Below are positions 42,011 to 52,387 of a stretch of 64,000 bases of DNA, piece after piece. Made by a program: the position numbers and the translations under genes. Below the pieces are notes generated by a model that searched no databases, had not been told where the DNA came from, and saw only the letters and a list, made by a program, of their open reading frames with translations. The number at the start of each line of letters is the position of its first letter. The stretch's first letter is position 1. The stretch spans positions 203,368 to 267,367 of the forward strand of contig JAFRQX010000038.1 of NCBI GenBank assembly GCA_017428385.1. The letters are read 5' to 3'. The stretch is from Clostridia bacterium. Its GTDB lineage: Bacteria > Bacillota > Clostridia > Christensenellales > Aristaeellaceae.

Positions 42011-42815
42011 GCGGAATCACCTCCTTGACAGAACGGGCAAAAATACGCTGCAGGAAAGATTGCTTTTTGCAGCCATACATGGGAAAAGCCGGAGCGCCGC
42101 CCCGCAGGCGCGAAGCGATCCGAAGCACGGCATTCCGGGCTTCACAGTCATACGTGATGAAAAGGGAATGACGGAGCATCGCACGGCTGACAACCGTATC
42201 TTCCGGAATCTCCCCGAGCAGGGAGAGATCCATTATTTCGGAAACCGTACGGGCAGACATCATTTCACGGGAACGGACCAGATCGCTGTCCAGCCGATTG
42301 ACAATCAGGCAGGGACGGGGAATTTTTTTGGATTCCATGACCTGAACCGCCCGTTCCGCACTCCTGACGGATATATCGTCCGGCGTGACAATAAGCAGTA
42401 CTTCATCCACACCTGCATTGAGCACATTACGCAGTCCGCGCTCGATTCCGGCAGGACAGTCAATAAAGATATAATCGAATGTATTACGAAGCGAAGAAAC
42501 AATCTTCGTGAATTTTTTCGGGTCCAGCGCCTTGGCACGCGCAAACTGCGCCGCCGGAAGAAGATAAAGGGAAGGAACGGATTCACTTTCCAGGACGGCC
42601 TGATCTGCGCTGCAGTCCCCGTTGGCCAGGTCAATGAGATCATAGACAATCCGGTTTTCCATACCGAGCAGCGCATCCTGTGAGCGCAGACCGATATCCG
42701 CATCCACAATCACAACCCGGTTTCCGGCCTGGGCAAGGGCAGCCGCGAGATTTGCGGTCACGGTGGATTTGCCGACACCGCCTTTTCCCGAAGCAACAGC
42801 GTAACAGTGAGACAT
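41997..42815 (-). CDS. minD: MinD-type septum-site ATPase
   Basis: 272 residues. Deviant Walker A SGKGGVGKST (about 9-18), VDADIGLRSQDALLG, and FIDCPAGIERG are diagnostic of MinD. The C-terminus (KKQSFLQRIFARSVKEV) is amphipathic and can serve as the membrane-targeting helix. In related genomes minC and often minE lie beside minD; neither is present between mrdA and rodA here, nor elsewhere in the window. It sits 19 bases after mrdA. Confidence 0.93.
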   Translation of the reverse strand: MSHCYAVASGKGGVGKSTVTANLAAALAQAGNRVVIVDADIGLRSQDALLGMENRIVYDLIDLANGDCSADQAVLESESVPSLYLLPAAQFARAKALDPKKFTKIVSSLRNTFDYIFIDCPAGIERGLRNVLNAGVDEVLLIVTPDDISVRSAERAVQVMESKKIPRPCLIVNRLDSDLVRSREMMSARTVSEIMDLSLLGEIPEDTVVSRAMLRHSLFITYDCEARNAVLRIASRLRGGAPAFPMYGCKKQSFLQRIFARSVKEVIPLDDH

Positions 42816-42834
42816 ATCTTCCTCCGTTTAGCGA

Positions 42835-45438
42835 TTACGGCGCCAGCATATTGCCGTAAGGCAGTGTGATTTCAACTTCACGCAGATCCTTTTGGTTCAT
42901 ATACCATTCGATAAACTCTTTCGGGGCGTGACAGGATTCTGAACCGGAATAACCGTTGGGGATAAAGCAGGCGATGGCAATTTCAGGATTTTCATAGGGT
43001 ACGAAGCACACGAACCAGGAGTTGTTCTCCAGGTCGATGGAGGTAACCTGGGCGGTTCCTGTTTTCGCGGCGATCTGCTTCTGATAAGGCCAGTTCCTGA
43101 AATATTTACCGGCCGTACCGGATTCGTCAGCAACGCCCTGCATGCCTTCATGGATAAGGTGCATATATTTGTCCGCGTTTGGAATGGTATTGATCAGGGA
43201 AGGTTCGCGCTGGGACAGGATTTCACCGTCCGGAGAGGTAATGTTGTCAATCAGGGAGACGTTGTACAGTTTACCGCCGTTGGCTACAGTGGCCACGTAA
43301 CGGGCAACGGCAATAGGCGTAAGCACTGTAACGGACTGGCCGATACCGGTCAGGATGGTCTGGCCGCCGCCCCACTTGATGTCGTTCATGTAATTGTAGG
43401 TATCGCCGATGACGGACTGAAGATAAACCATTTCCTTGCTCATGTTCAGTTCTTCCATCAGGATGGTACGCATGCTGTCCAGCCAGTCGCTTTCATTTGT
43501 ATTGACAGCCATGTCCATAAGCCGTTTCGCGCAAACGGACAGACGTTCATCATCATAATAGATATCCCGGAAACCGCCGCAGTTCCGCAGGTGTTTCTTG
43601 ATGGAGTTGAAAACGATGATGGGCAGGGACGTATCCTGGTTTGCCTCATTGACAGGACGATCCGGGTCATACAGGGTTCTCTGGCTGCCGACGACGGAGC
43701 GGACTTCACCGGGCAGGTCGATGCCGGTCCGGCTGGTGAGGCCGAACAGGTTGGCATAACGGTACAGCTGTTCTTCTTCCAGGCGGTCAGACAATACATA
43801 GAAGAAATAATTGCAGGAATGCTCCAGCCCGTCCTGGATCGTCTGGTTGGCGTGCTGCCACCGGGCGTTTTTGCTGATCCAGCATTTCGGCGCGGTGGTA
43901 AGGTCCTTATTGTACTTGGTGAAATAACCTTCATCCGTAATCATTTCACCTTCAGCCAGTTTCCCTTCTGACAAGGCGCCCATGGCTGTCACCATCTTGA
44001 AAATGGATCCGGGCGTTCCACGGGCATGGATACCGTAATTCAGAAGGACGTTACGCTCGTCGCCCAGGATTTCCATGGCCTCGTCTCCGCCGGCAACCAG
44101 GGCATTCAGGTCATAGGTCGGATAATTGGCCAGGGCCAGGACACGGCACTGCATATCCAGCACGATGAGACAGCCGTGTTCCGCCAGGGCCAGCGGATAC
44201 TTGTTCCAGTCCCGCTTATGGATGTCCTTTTTATTATCTTCTTTCCATTTTTCGGTCTCAAGCTTCTTTTCCTGAAGGTCACGGACCTTATTCACATTGT
44301 TTTTGATACATCTTTCTGCTTCCGCCTGGTAGGCGGCATTCAGGGTGAGCTTGACGTTATTGCCGTCCTGCGGGTCCACCTTCAACTCTTCAAATTCACG
44401 GACGATACGGGACATCTGGTCACGTTCCACCACGCGCTGACCCTTACGAACAGAGGAATTCTGTGTCAGCCAGTCCTCCATGGAGTATTCGATGCCGTCA
44501 CGGCCGATCGTATCGTTATAGGAATAACCTTTGGCCTGCAGGTTCAGCCAGGTGGCACGGGAGGGAATAGCACCGGTATAGCCGATGATCTGGCAGGCCA
44601 GCGTATGACGGGGATAAATCCGCTTGGTACCGATCTCAATGCTCATGCCCGGCAGCATCATGGCGCGGGTTTCAATCTCAATAACGGTTTCGTATTTAAC
44701 GTCCTTGGCGATGACGATGGGCTGGGAGTTGAAGATATTCATCTGCATTTCCGAATAAATGGCCATGACCTTCAGCATGGTTTCCTCGGAAAGTTCCTCA
44801 AGGCCATACATTTCCATCAGATCGCCGTCAAGCTGATACCTCTTTTTCAGCGCCTCAATACACTGGACGGGCGAACCGTATTTCGTCTTGTTGGTCAGAT
44901 AGTTGTTGGAGCGCCACTGGCGCTCACGGGTCTCCAGGACAGACTCAGAGACGCCGCTGCCGAAATGGAATTCCCAGTCCCCGACAGCAACATCCGGGTT
45001 GGGATCAACAATCTTTTTGACAATATTGCCGGCTTCGTCTTCTTCCTCCACTTCCTTCGGCTCAGGCTTGCGCCGGATCACAAAGGAGACGTCAATAGTC
45101 CCGCCGTTTTTCTCTACTATTTTAATGGTTTCAAGAATGGAAGCGGTATAGCTTTTGTAGAGATCCTTTGAGTTGGCGGAAGCATCCTTCTGGAAGGTAA
45201 CATTGTATATAGACTCATCCGCAGCCATCAGCACGGAATCGGAGGTGGTTATATTGCCGCGCTTACCACGAAGGGCAATGGTTTTGGTCCGGGTATCCTG
45301 GGCTTTCTCAAGCAGCTCGTCAGTCTGATCCAGCTGAAGCCTTACAAGACCCGAAACGAGCCAGGTAAAAATACCGAAGAGAATAACCAGAAAAGCAGCA
45401 TAACGCCAGAATTCGGGTGATTTCTTTTTCTTTTCCAT
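42835..45438 (-). CDS. mrdA: Class B penicillin-binding protein 2 (elongasome transpeptidase)
   Basis: 867 residues: one N-terminal membrane helix (about 9-30), a pedestal/dimerisation domain with inserts (about 60-420), then the transpeptidase domain. The active-site motifs are PGSIFKMV (SxxK), SCNYFF (SxN) and KTGTAQ. Crosslinks side-wall peptidoglycan with RodA. It is longer than E. coli PBP2 (633), the extra length lying mostly in the pedestal, including a charged stretch near residues 120-150 and a lysine-rich helix near 380-410. Start ATG 45438. Confidence 0.93.
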   Translation of the reverse strand: MEKKKKSPEFWRYAAFLVILFGIFTWLVSGLVRLQLDQTDELLEKAQDTRTKTIALRGKRGNITTSDSVLMAADESIYNVTFQKDASANSKDLYKSYTASILETIKIVEKNGGTIDVSFVIRRKPEPKEVEEEDEAGNIVKKIVDPNPDVAVGDWEFHFGSGVSESVLETRERQWRSNNYLTNKTKYGSPVQCIEALKKRYQLDGDLMEMYGLEELSEETMLKVMAIYSEMQMNIFNSQPIVIAKDVKYETVIEIETRAMMLPGMSIEIGTKRIYPRHTLACQIIGYTGAIPSRATWLNLQAKGYSYNDTIGRDGIEYSMEDWLTQNSSVRKGQRVVERDQMSRIVREFEELKVDPQDGNNVKLTLNAAYQAEAERCIKNNVNKVRDLQEKKLETEKWKEDNKKDIHKRDWNKYPLALAEHGCLIVLDMQCRVLALANYPTYDLNALVAGGDEAMEILGDERNVLLNYGIHARGTPGSIFKMVTAMGALSEGKLAEGEMITDEGYFTKYNKDLTTAPKCWISKNARWQHANQTIQDGLEHSCNYFFYVLSDRLEEEQLYRYANLFGLTSRTGIDLPGEVRSVVGSQRTLYDPDRPVNEANQDTSLPIIVFNSIKKHLRNCGGFRDIYYDDERLSVCAKRLMDMAVNTNESDWLDSMRTILMEELNMSKEMVYLQSVIGDTYNYMNDIKWGGGQTILTGIGQSVTVLTPIAVARYVATVANGGKLYNVSLIDNITSPDGEILSQREPSLINTIPNADKYMHLIHEGMQGVADESGTAGKYFRNWPYQKQIAAKTGTAQVTSIDLENNSWFVCFVPYENPEIAIACFIPNGYSGSESCHAPKEFIEWYMNQKDLREVEITLPYGNMLAP

Positions 45439-45470
45439 TCATTACGCTCCTTTCACTTTCAGATTATCGG

Positions 45471-46085
45471 TCAGTTTTTGCTGAAGACCACCGGCGCGCT
45501 CTTCAGAACGAGGACGCTTGTCTTTTTGCCAAAGATCAAACGGCGAAGCGGTACCAGCAGAATGAGGCAAAGCAGGGAAGTCAGCAGTATATTGCCGACA
45601 CCTTTCACGATATGCGTGAAGGTCAGCGCGTTACCGCCGATATAAATATACGTCAGGTTGATCACTTCATAGACAAGGGTGTTGAGCGCGGTACAAAGAA
45701 CCGTACGCTGCCAGGCCGGCATTTCCTTTCTCTTTTTGTTGGTAGCCCTTTCATATTCCAGCGTTTTCAGCGGTTTATCCGCAAAAGCAAAGGAACAGAA
45801 TAGGGTAGAGACAGGATACATGGCCAGATTTACAAATGTGACAGACGGCAGCATAATCTCCATCAGCAAACCGTAAATCACACCGACCCAGAAAGCCCTC
45901 AGTTTTCCGTAAGCGACGGTAACCACACCGATGACTACGAAAAGCAGATTCGGGGAGATCCCGAAAGGACGGATATAGGGCATGATACAGACCTGACAGA
46001 GATACCCGAAGACTGTAATCAGCGCCAGGGCGGTATAACGGCGGACAAAACCGGTCTGGTATCTAGTGGCGGTTACCTTCTGCAT
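45471..46085 (-). CDS. mreD: Rod shape-determining protein MreD
   Basis: 204 residues, five or six membrane helices, usual for MreD. LRAFWVGVIYGLLMEIMLPS is the conserved membrane-embedded core. Links MreC to the RodA-PBP2 synthase. It follows mreC by three bases. A basic cytosolic loop (YERATNKKRKEMPAWQR) and a basic tail are present. Confidence 0.87.
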   Translation of the reverse strand: MQKVTATRYQTGFVRRYTALALITVFGYLCQVCIMPYIRPFGISPNLLFVVIGVVTVAYGKLRAFWVGVIYGLLMEIMLPSVTFVNLAMYPVSTLFCSFAFADKPLKTLEYERATNKKRKEMPAWQRTVLCTALNTLVYEVINLTYIYIGGNALTFTHIVKGVGNILLTSLLCLILLVPLRRLIFGKKTSVLVLKSAPVVFSKN

Positions 46086-46088
46086 TCC

Positions 46089-47636
46089 TTATTCCTCCTC
46101 AAAGGTCATATCTTCCGGATCGGGGGTGAAATAAGGCGTGGCTGTGGGAGCGTAGGTCGGTGTGGGAGAAGGCGTCGGTTCTCCGCGGATGCTCTTCACC
46201 TGATACTGAAGAGGCGTTTCATAGGGAGTCGGATCAGGAGAAGGCGTCGGGATGGGCGTGGGAGAGGGCGTCTCCGTCGGAACAGGAGTAGGTTCAACGG
46301 TTTCAGCTGGGTTTTCAGCATTCTCACCGGATTCCTCATCCTCGTCATAATCCTCATCGTCATTCCTGTCTGACAGGAAATCCGCTGCAATTTCCTCAAT
46401 CACAGGAGATGGGCGGGCAGTCGGCATAGATTCAAATTCGATTTTCGTTTTGTCTTCCCGGGCCTCAACCTGCCCGGCCTTGGGCTTATACAGCAGCACG
46501 ATCACGCGCTCCAGATGCTGGAAATCAGCGGAAGGATTCAGCACGATATACTGTTTATTGTCATCCATGCCGCGGGTGCTTTCCTCCACGGTACCGATCG
46601 GAATTCCCTTGGGGAAGGGCATGCCGATACCGGAGGTGACCACCAGGTCGCCGGGACGGGGAAGCGTATCGTCCGGCAGGTAATTCATCCGGCACTGGGG
46701 TTTGCCGTTAATCCCAAGCGTACCGCGGACAACGCCCTGGTCACGGGTGGATTCAATGATGGCAGCCACATGGGCATCGGAATCAATGATGGTACGTACG
46801 GTAGATTCATTTTTATGGACTTCTTCCACATAACCGATCATGGAATACTGATAGGTTACGGCCATATACTGTTCCACACCATCAGCTGAGCCCTTGTCGA
46901 TGGTCATGGTGGAAAAGTAATTGGAGTCTGACTTCCCGGTAACGCGGGCCACCAGGGGTTTCATATCCCTGTTTGCCTGGACTTCTTCAGTCAGATCCTC
47001 GTATTCACTGAGCATCTGCTTCAGCTGATCCGCCTGCATGGCTTTATAGACAAGCTCCTCATTTTCCTTGACGACCCTGTTGTATTCTTCCTCAATGTTT
47101 GCCCGCAGTTTCATGCTCCTGAAATAGCCGAAAACCGTTTCGGTCAAGCCGGAGAAGAAGGACTGGACTGGTGAAACAACAGCGGATATGGCGTTTTCAG
47201 GCATATCCAGATAGGGCGTTTTTTCATATACACGATGAAAAATAAAAGCAGCGACTGCCAGGAGCAGGGAAAGGGTAACCGCGCCAAGGATCAGTCCGCG
47301 AAGAACCGGATGAGGTTTACGGGCCTTTTTGCCGGATTCATATACAGGCTGCAGGTTTTCATCCAGCCTGATGCCTGAGGAATAAACAGTTCCGCGTTCG
47401 GATGTGGAACCCGATTCAGAATCAGAGCCAGATATGGATTCATTCTCCCCTGAATCCATATCATTCTGTGTTGTCCGCTTTCTCAGTTTACGGACGGCTT
47501 CTTCCGGCGTATCGGAAGAAACAGGATCGGATTCCACGTCAGAAAAGGACTGCTGAGGATCATCATAAATAAAATCATCTGTAACAACAGGACGACGGTC
47601 GTCCGTTTTTCGTTCAAGACGTCTTCTGCCCGCCAT
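46089..47636 (-). CDS. mreC: Rod shape-determining protein MreC with long N- and C-terminal extensions
   Basis: 515 residues against about 280-370 for most MreC. Residues 1-115 are a charged cytosolic extension, 118-140 the membrane helix, 170-225 the coiled coil, 225-395 the MreC beta domain ([41 protein letters not shown]). Residues 400-515 are an external tail: acidic ([11 protein letters not shown]), then proline/threonine repeats of the PTPSPTP type. Activates PBP2-RodA. The tail resembles cell-wall-spanning linkers; its role is unknown. Confidence 0.93.
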   Translation of the reverse strand: MAGRRRLERKTDDRRPVVTDDFIYDDPQQSFSDVESDPVSSDTPEEAVRKLRKRTTQNDMDSGENESISGSDSESGSTSERGTVYSSGIRLDENLQPVYESGKKARKPHPVLRGLILGAVTLSLLLAVAAFIFHRVYEKTPYLDMPENAISAVVSPVQSFFSGLTETVFGYFRSMKLRANIEEEYNRVVKENEELVYKAMQADQLKQMLSEYEDLTEEVQANRDMKPLVARVTGKSDSNYFSTMTIDKGSADGVEQYMAVTYQYSMIGYVEEVHKNESTVRTIIDSDAHVAAIIESTRDQGVVRGTLGINGKPQCRMNYLPDDTLPRPGDLVVTSGIGMPFPKGIPIGTVEESTRGMDDNKQYIVLNPSADFQHLERVIVLLYKPKAGQVEAREDKTKIEFESMPTARPSPVIEEIAADFLSDRNDDEDYDEDEESGENAENPAETVEPTPVPTETPSPTPIPTPSPDPTPYETPLQYQVKSIRGEPTPSPTPTYAPTATPYFTPDPEDMTFEEE

Positions 47637-47670
47637 AGGCCGGAGCTCACCTCCTTACGATCAAACAGTG

Positions 47671-48699
47671 TTATTTCATGGATGGCCTGGAGCGTTTATC
47701 CTGGGGTGTGACCAGCTGGATGTTTTCAGTCAGGTAACCAATGCCGAGGATACAGCAGTCGCCGGGATCCCGTGCCAGCAGCACGGGCATACCAAGGCTC
47801 TCAGATATAAAACGATCCAAACCAAAAAGTCTTGCACCGTCTCCGGTTAAATGTATTCCGCCCTTCATAATATCAGCTGCCAGTTCAGGCGGCGTTCTTT
47901 CCAGTACCCAGCGAATGGCTTTGACAATGGCTTTGCAGGGATTCTTGACAGCTTCATAGGCTTGCTCGGACGTGAACTGAACCGTGCCGGCAGAGGTGTT
48001 CAGCTGATTGACGCCGCGGACATGAATTGTCCGGGGTTCATCCAGGGGGAGAGCTGCCGCAAGGTCCTTCTTGATATTTTCCGCGGTCTGGTTTCCGATC
48101 AGGATATTGCATTCCTTGCGGAGATATTCAGTAATTGCTTCATTAAATTTATTGCCGCCGACCTGAATGCTCTGGGAAACCACCAGGCCGCCGAGAGAGA
48201 TGACCGCAACGTCGGTTGTGCCCGCGCCGATATCGACTACAAGGCTGCCGATGGGATCATAAACGGGCAGACCGGTACCGATGGCGGAAGCAAAAGGTTT
48301 CTCGATGAGGAAAACACGCCTGGCGCCGGCCATGCGGACGGCTTCCATCAGCGCTTTGCGGTTAACATCGTCCATGCCGCAGGGAATGGAGATGATAATC
48401 CTGGGTTTTCCCAGATAGGAAACACCGACCGCTTTACGGATAAAATAACGGAACATCAGTTCGGCAATATCAAAATCAGCGACCTGTCCGTTCCTGATCG
48501 GCGCGACAGCGATCAGCTGGTCCGGAGACCGGCCATAAAGGAAACGGGCTTCATCACCGACGGCTTTGACGGTGTGTTTGTTTTCCCTGTCAAGAACCAC
48601 AAGGGTAGGCTCGGAGATCACGATACCGCGTCCGCGGACATAAACATTGATATTCTCCGTGCCAAGATCGATACCGATATCAGGTGCCAGGAAAGGCAT
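47671..48699 (-). CDS. mreB: Actin-like rod shape-determining protein MreB/Mbl
   Basis: 342 residues from ATG 48699; an in-frame TTG two codons upstream is too near the AAGGA site. Phosphate loops DIGIDLGTENINVYV and VDIGAGTTDVAVISLGG and adenosine motif LTGDGARLFGLD are intact. Forms membrane filaments that guide side-wall synthesis. First structural gene of the mreBCD-mrdA-minD-rodA block, after maf. Confidence 0.95.
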   Translation of the reverse strand: MPFLAPDIGIDLGTENINVYVRGRGIVISEPTLVVLDRENKHTVKAVGDEARFLYGRSPDQLIAVAPIRNGQVADFDIAELMFRYFIRKAVGVSYLGKPRIIISIPCGMDDVNRKALMEAVRMAGARRVFLIEKPFASAIGTGLPVYDPIGSLVVDIGAGTTDVAVISLGGLVVSQSIQVGGNKFNEAITEYLRKECNILIGNQTAENIKKDLAAALPLDEPRTIHVRGVNQLNTSAGTVQFTSEQAYEAVKNPCKAIVKAIRWVLERTPPELAADIMKGGIHLTGDGARLFGLDRFISESLGMPVLLARDPGDCCILGIGYLTENIQLVTPQDKRSRPSMK

Positions 48700-48730
48700 A
48701 ATCAATCATCCTTCAATCAATGTGATGGGT

Positions 48731-49306
48731 TCATTCCGCCGCAAGCAGCGGATATCCTGCCTGGAGCAGGAGAGAACGGACAAGATAAAGAGGAAGGCCG
48801 ATAACGGAAGTGTCGGAACCGTCCAGATGGGTTACCCACATGCCGGCCCGGCCCTGCAAAGCATAGGCGCCCGCCTTGTCCATCGGTTCTCCCGAGCGGA
48901 CATAATCCGCTATCTCGGCATCACCAATGGAGGCGAAGGTCACGTCAGTCCGGTCTGAATCAGTGAAAACACGGCCGTCCGGGGAAATCACCGTAACACC
49001 GGTATAAACCTGATGGATCCGGCCGGAAAGCATATGCAGCATCCTGACGGCATCCGGGGGATCCAGGGGTTTGCCAAGGGCTTCCTCCCGGAAAGACACC
49101 AGGGTATCCGCAGCGAGAATGAATGATCCGGGATGAGCTTCCGCGGCGGCCTGCGCCTTACGGAGGGAGAGAACCCTCACAGCTTCTCCCGCGGGAAGGG
49201 AGCAGGTTTCATCCACGTCAGGGGCGTCCGTTTCAAAGGTAAGACCGATCCGTTTCAGCAATTCGCAGCGGCGAGGAGACCGCGATGCAAGCACAAGGTT
49301 TTCCAA
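48731..49306 (-). CDS. maf: Maf family nucleoside triphosphate pyrophosphatase
   Basis: 191 residues. Removes non-canonical or modified nucleotides such as dTTP/UTP analogues and is linked to division arrest. LASRSPRRCELL, PAGEAVRVLSLRKA, ILAADTLVS and DKAGAYALQGRAG are all characteristic. Leads the mre block, an order known from many rod-shaped bacteria. Confidence 0.93.
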   Translation of the reverse strand: MENLVLASRSPRRCELLKRIGLTFETDAPDVDETCSLPAGEAVRVLSLRKAQAAAEAHPGSFILAADTLVSFREEALGKPLDPPDAVRMLHMLSGRIHQVYTGVTVISPDGRVFTDSDRTDVTFASIGDAEIADYVRSGEPMDKAGAYALQGRAGMWVTHLDGSDTSVIGLPLYLVRSLLLQAGYPLLAAE

Positions 49307-49343
49307 ATGGGTACTCCTTCCATAGTAAACATTAAACCATCGT

Positions 49344-49372
49344 ATTATATCATACCCATGAATGAAATAAAA
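49344..49372 (-). promoter_or_regulatory. Possible promoter of maf-mreB
   Basis: Minus strand: -10 TATAAT (49344-49349) with only a poor -35 (TTTTAT) at 17 bases; 38 bases before the maf start. Confidence 0.35.
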
Positions 49373-49378
49373 GTGAAA

Positions 49379-49408
49379 TTGACAAACGCGCTGGCTGGTT
49401 TATATAAT
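49379..49408 (+). promoter_or_regulatory. Sigma-A promoter of the ACT-UPF0210-obg operon
   Basis: -35 TTGACA (49379-49384), 18-base spacer, -10 TATAAT (49403-49408), 36 bases before the ATG. Divergent from maf. Confidence 0.82.
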
Positions 49409-49443
49409 GTAGTGATAAATAAATCCGGAGGAGAAAGTTCTTC

Positions 49444-49716
49444 ATGACTAAAGCACTGATTTCCGTTACAGGCCTTGATTCCACTGGTATTATAGCCCGC
49501 GTTGCCACCAAACTCAGCGAGATGAACATCAACATTCTCGACATTACGCAAACCATTCTCGGCGGTTACTTTACCATGATGATGGTTGTTGACCTGGACG
49601 GTGCTCATTTACGTTTTGAAGAAATCGACCGTGAACTCCAGCCTGTTCGAGATGAACTGAAAATGACCATTCACATGCAGCGAATGGACATTTTCGATGC
49701 CATGCATCGTATCTGA
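49444..49716 (+). CDS. ACT domain protein (UPF0237)
   Basis: 90 residues, a single ACT fold: ALISVTGLDSTGIIARVATK and NINILDITQTILGGYFTMMM. Binds a small ligand, probably an amino acid. It is 16 bases before the UPF0210 gene, a pairing seen across Bacillota and Archaea, so the two likely work together. Confidence 0.92.
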   Translation: MTKALISVTGLDSTGIIARVATKLSEMNINILDITQTILGGYFTMMMVVDLDGAHLRFEEIDRELQPVRDELKMTIHMQRMDIFDAMHRI

Positions 49717-49731
49717 GGAGGCCTGATCAAA

Positions 49732-51078
49732 ATGATAGAAACAGGCGAGATTCTTCAGACAATGCGTATGATCCAGGAGGAAAATTTTGATATCCGCACC
49801 ATTACGCTGGGCATCAACCTCCTGGACTGTTCCGATCCGGATCCGAAAAAATGCGCGGACCGGGTTTATGACAAAATCTGCCGGGTGGCCAAGGACCTGG
49901 TACATACCGGACAGGAAATCGAGACGGAACTGGGTATCCCGATTGTCAACAAGCGGATCAGCGTTACACCTGTCAGCATGATCGCACAGGGCGACCCGAG
50001 ACCGATTGCCCGGGCGCTGGATAAAGCGGCAAGTGAAGTCGGCGTGAACTTCCTGGGCGGTTATTCCGCATTGATGCACAAAGGCGCTACTGCAGCAGAT
50101 GAAAGGCTGCTGGCGTCCATCCCGGAAGTACTGAGCGAAACCAACCTGCTCTGCTCCAGCGTCAACGTCGCATCCACACGGGCGGGTATCAATATGAACG
50201 CCGTGCGCGAAATGGGAACCATTATCAAAAAAACCGCCGAACTGACCTCTGATTCAGACGGACTGGGCTGCGCCAAGCTGGTCGTCTTCGCCAACGCGGT
50301 GGAAGACAACCCGTTCATGGCAGGCGCGTTCTGCGGAACAGGTGAACCTGAATGTGCCATCAACGTCGGCGTATCCGGTCCCGGCGTTGTGAAAGTTGCG
50401 TTGGAAAGCGTAAGGAATGAGCCTTTTGACATTGTAGCCGAAACCATCAAGCGTACTGCTTTCAAGATTACCCGTGTAGGACAGCTCGTGGCAAAGGAAG
50501 CCAGCAGAAGGCTGAATATCCCCTTCGGCATCGTGGACCTGAGCCTTGCGCCCACACCTGCACGCGGCGATTCCGTTGCCCATATCCTGACTGAAATGGG
50601 CCTTGAATATGCCGGAGCGCCCGGCACAACGGCCGCGCTTGCGCTGCTGAATGACGCGGTGAAAAAGGGCGGCATCATGGCGAGCAACCATGTGGGCGGC
50701 CTGAGCGGCGCTTTCATCCCGGTGAGCGAAGATATCGGAATGATCGAAGCCGTTTCCGCCGGGGCGCTGTCCCTGGAGAAACTGGAAGCGATGACCTGCG
50801 TCTGCTCTGTGGGCCTGGATATGATTGCCATTCCCGGAGACACTTCCGCAGAGACCATCAGCGGCATCATTGCGGACGAGGCAGCCATCGGCATGATCAA
50901 TAATAAAACAACCGCGGTCCGCGTAATCCCGGCCGTCGGCAAAAAGGCCGGCGATACGGTGGAATTCGGCGGTCTGCTGGGACACGCACCGGTCATCCAG
51001 GTTAATGAATTCGGCAATGAAGCCTTTATCGCCAGGGGAGGCAGAATTCCCGCTCCCTTACACTCCATGAGAAACTGA
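49732..51078 (+). CDS. UPF0210 family protein (DUF711)
   Basis: 448 residues, full length. [30 protein letters not shown] and GVGARL-like glycine-rich segments are conserved across the family; structures show a pyruvate formate-lyase-like barrel fold without the radical machinery. Function unknown. Ends 17 bases before obg. Confidence 0.9.
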   Translation: MIETGEILQTMRMIQEENFDIRTITLGINLLDCSDPDPKKCADRVYDKICRVAKDLVHTGQEIETELGIPIVNKRISVTPVSMIAQGDPRPIARALDKAASEVGVNFLGGYSALMHKGATAADERLLASIPEVLSETNLLCSSVNVASTRAGINMNAVREMGTIIKKTAELTSDSDGLGCAKLVVFANAVEDNPFMAGAFCGTGEPECAINVGVSGPGVVKVALESVRNEPFDIVAETIKRTAFKITRVGQLVAKEASRRLNIPFGIVDLSLAPTPARGDSVAHILTEMGLEYAGAPGTTAALALLNDAVKKGGIMASNHVGGLSGAFIPVSEDIGMIEAVSAGALSLEKLEAMTCVCSVGLDMIAIPGDTSAETISGIIADEAAIGMINNKTTAVRVIPAVGKKAGDTVEFGGLLGHAPVIQVNEFGNEAFIARGGRIPAPLHSMRN

Positions 51079-51095
51079 TCAAAGAAAGGAAAGCC

Positions 51096-52364
51096 ATGAG
51101 CAATTTTGTTGACCGCGTAAAAATCACAGCCAAAGCCGGAAACGGCGGCAATGGTTCCGCGTCCTTCCACCGGGAAAAGTTCGTCATTAACGGCGGCCCG
51201 GACGGAGGCGACGGCGGCAGCGGCGGGGATATCCTGATCTATGCCGACGTCAATATGCATACGCTGCTCGACTTCCGGTTCAAGAGCAAGTATACCGCTG
51301 AAAACGGGGAAGACGGCAAGGCCAACAGATGTACGGGCAAGCGCGGCGAAGACCTGCTGATCAAAGTGCCGGTAGGCACGGTAATCTATGACGACGCGAC
51401 GGACCGGGTCATGGCGGATATGGACCAGCCCGGGGAAACCCGGCTTCTGCTGAAAGGCGGAAAGGGCGGATGGGGAAACCAGCATTTTGCGACGGCCACC
51501 CGCCAGGCTCCCAATTTTGCCAAACCCGGAGTCAAAACCGAAGTGCGCACACTGCGGCTGGAATTAAAAACCATCGCGGATGTTGGCCTGATCGGATATC
51601 CGAACGTAGGAAAAAGCTCCATCCTGAGCGTCGTTACCAGTGCCAGGCCCAAGGTAGGCAATTATCATTTTACGACCCTGACCCCGAATCTGGGGATTGT
51701 ACGCCGTTTCGGAAAGGATATTGTCCTGGCTGACATTCCCGGTCTGATTGAGGGCGCGGCGGAAGGTGCCGGACTGGGACATGATTTCCTGAGGCATGTG
51801 GAAAGAACCCGCCTGCTGCTGCACGTTGTGGATGTTTCCGGCAGCGAAGGCAGGGATCCGGTTGACGATCTTGACCGGATCAACTCCGAGCTGGACCAAT
51901 ACGGCGATCTTTCCGAGAAGCCCCAGATCATTGTATGCAACAAAACCGACCTGCCCGGCGCGGAAGAAAACCTGAAGAGAATCCGCGTTCTGGCCGAAGG
52001 AATGGGCGTGCCTGTATTTGCAGTCAGCGCAGCCACACACCAGGGATTTGAAGAACTGATGGACGAAACCGCCCGGCAGCTTGAATCCCTGCCGCCGGTT
52101 CTTCACTATCATGAAGAAGAGATTCCTGAAGAAAAAGAAGATCCGGACGCCTTTGAGGTTACGGAAGAAAAAGGAGTTTATATTGTTTCCGGCCCCGGAA
52201 TGGACCGCCTGATCCAGAGTGTTAACTTTGAGGACCAGGAAAGCCTGAACTGGTTCCACAGAACGCTGCGGCGCCTCGGTGTGATCGACGCACTGAAGGA
52301 AGCCGGAGCAAAGGAAGGCTCAACCGTCCAGATTGCGGATATGGAATTTGACTTTATTGAATAA
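51096..52364 (+). CDS. obg: GTPase Obg/CgtA
   Basis: 422 residues. Glycine-rich Obg fold (about 1-158, GNGGNGSASFHREKF), G domain (about 159-330; GYPNVGKSS, DIPGLIEGAAEGAGLGHDFLRH, NKTDLPG) and C-terminal OCT domain (about 350-422). Essential 50S assembly and stress GTPase. Followed 23 bases later by yhbY, also a 50S assembly factor. Confidence 0.97.
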   Translation: MSNFVDRVKITAKAGNGGNGSASFHREKFVINGGPDGGDGGSGGDILIYADVNMHTLLDFRFKSKYTAENGEDGKANRCTGKRGEDLLIKVPVGTVIYDDATDRVMADMDQPGETRLLLKGGKGGWGNQHFATATRQAPNFAKPGVKTEVRTLRLELKTIADVGLIGYPNVGKSSILSVVTSARPKVGNYHFTTLTPNLGIVRRFGKDIVLADIPGLIEGAAEGAGLGHDFLRHVERTRLLLHVVDVSGSEGRDPVDDLDRINSELDQYGDLSEKPQIIVCNKTDLPGAEENLKRIRVLAEGMGVPVFAVSAATHQGFEELMDETARQLESLPPVLHYHEEEIPEEKEDPDAFEVTEEKGVYIVSGPGMDRLIQSVNFEDQESLNWFHRTLRRLGVIDALKEAGAKEGSTVQIADMEFDFIE

Positions 52365-52387
52365 GGATAGTTACGGAGGCGAAGGAT

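Noticed and set aside
50061..51485. 474-residue minus-strand open frame opposite UPF0210 and obg
   Set aside because: Antisense of two conserved genes, without ribosome site or motif.
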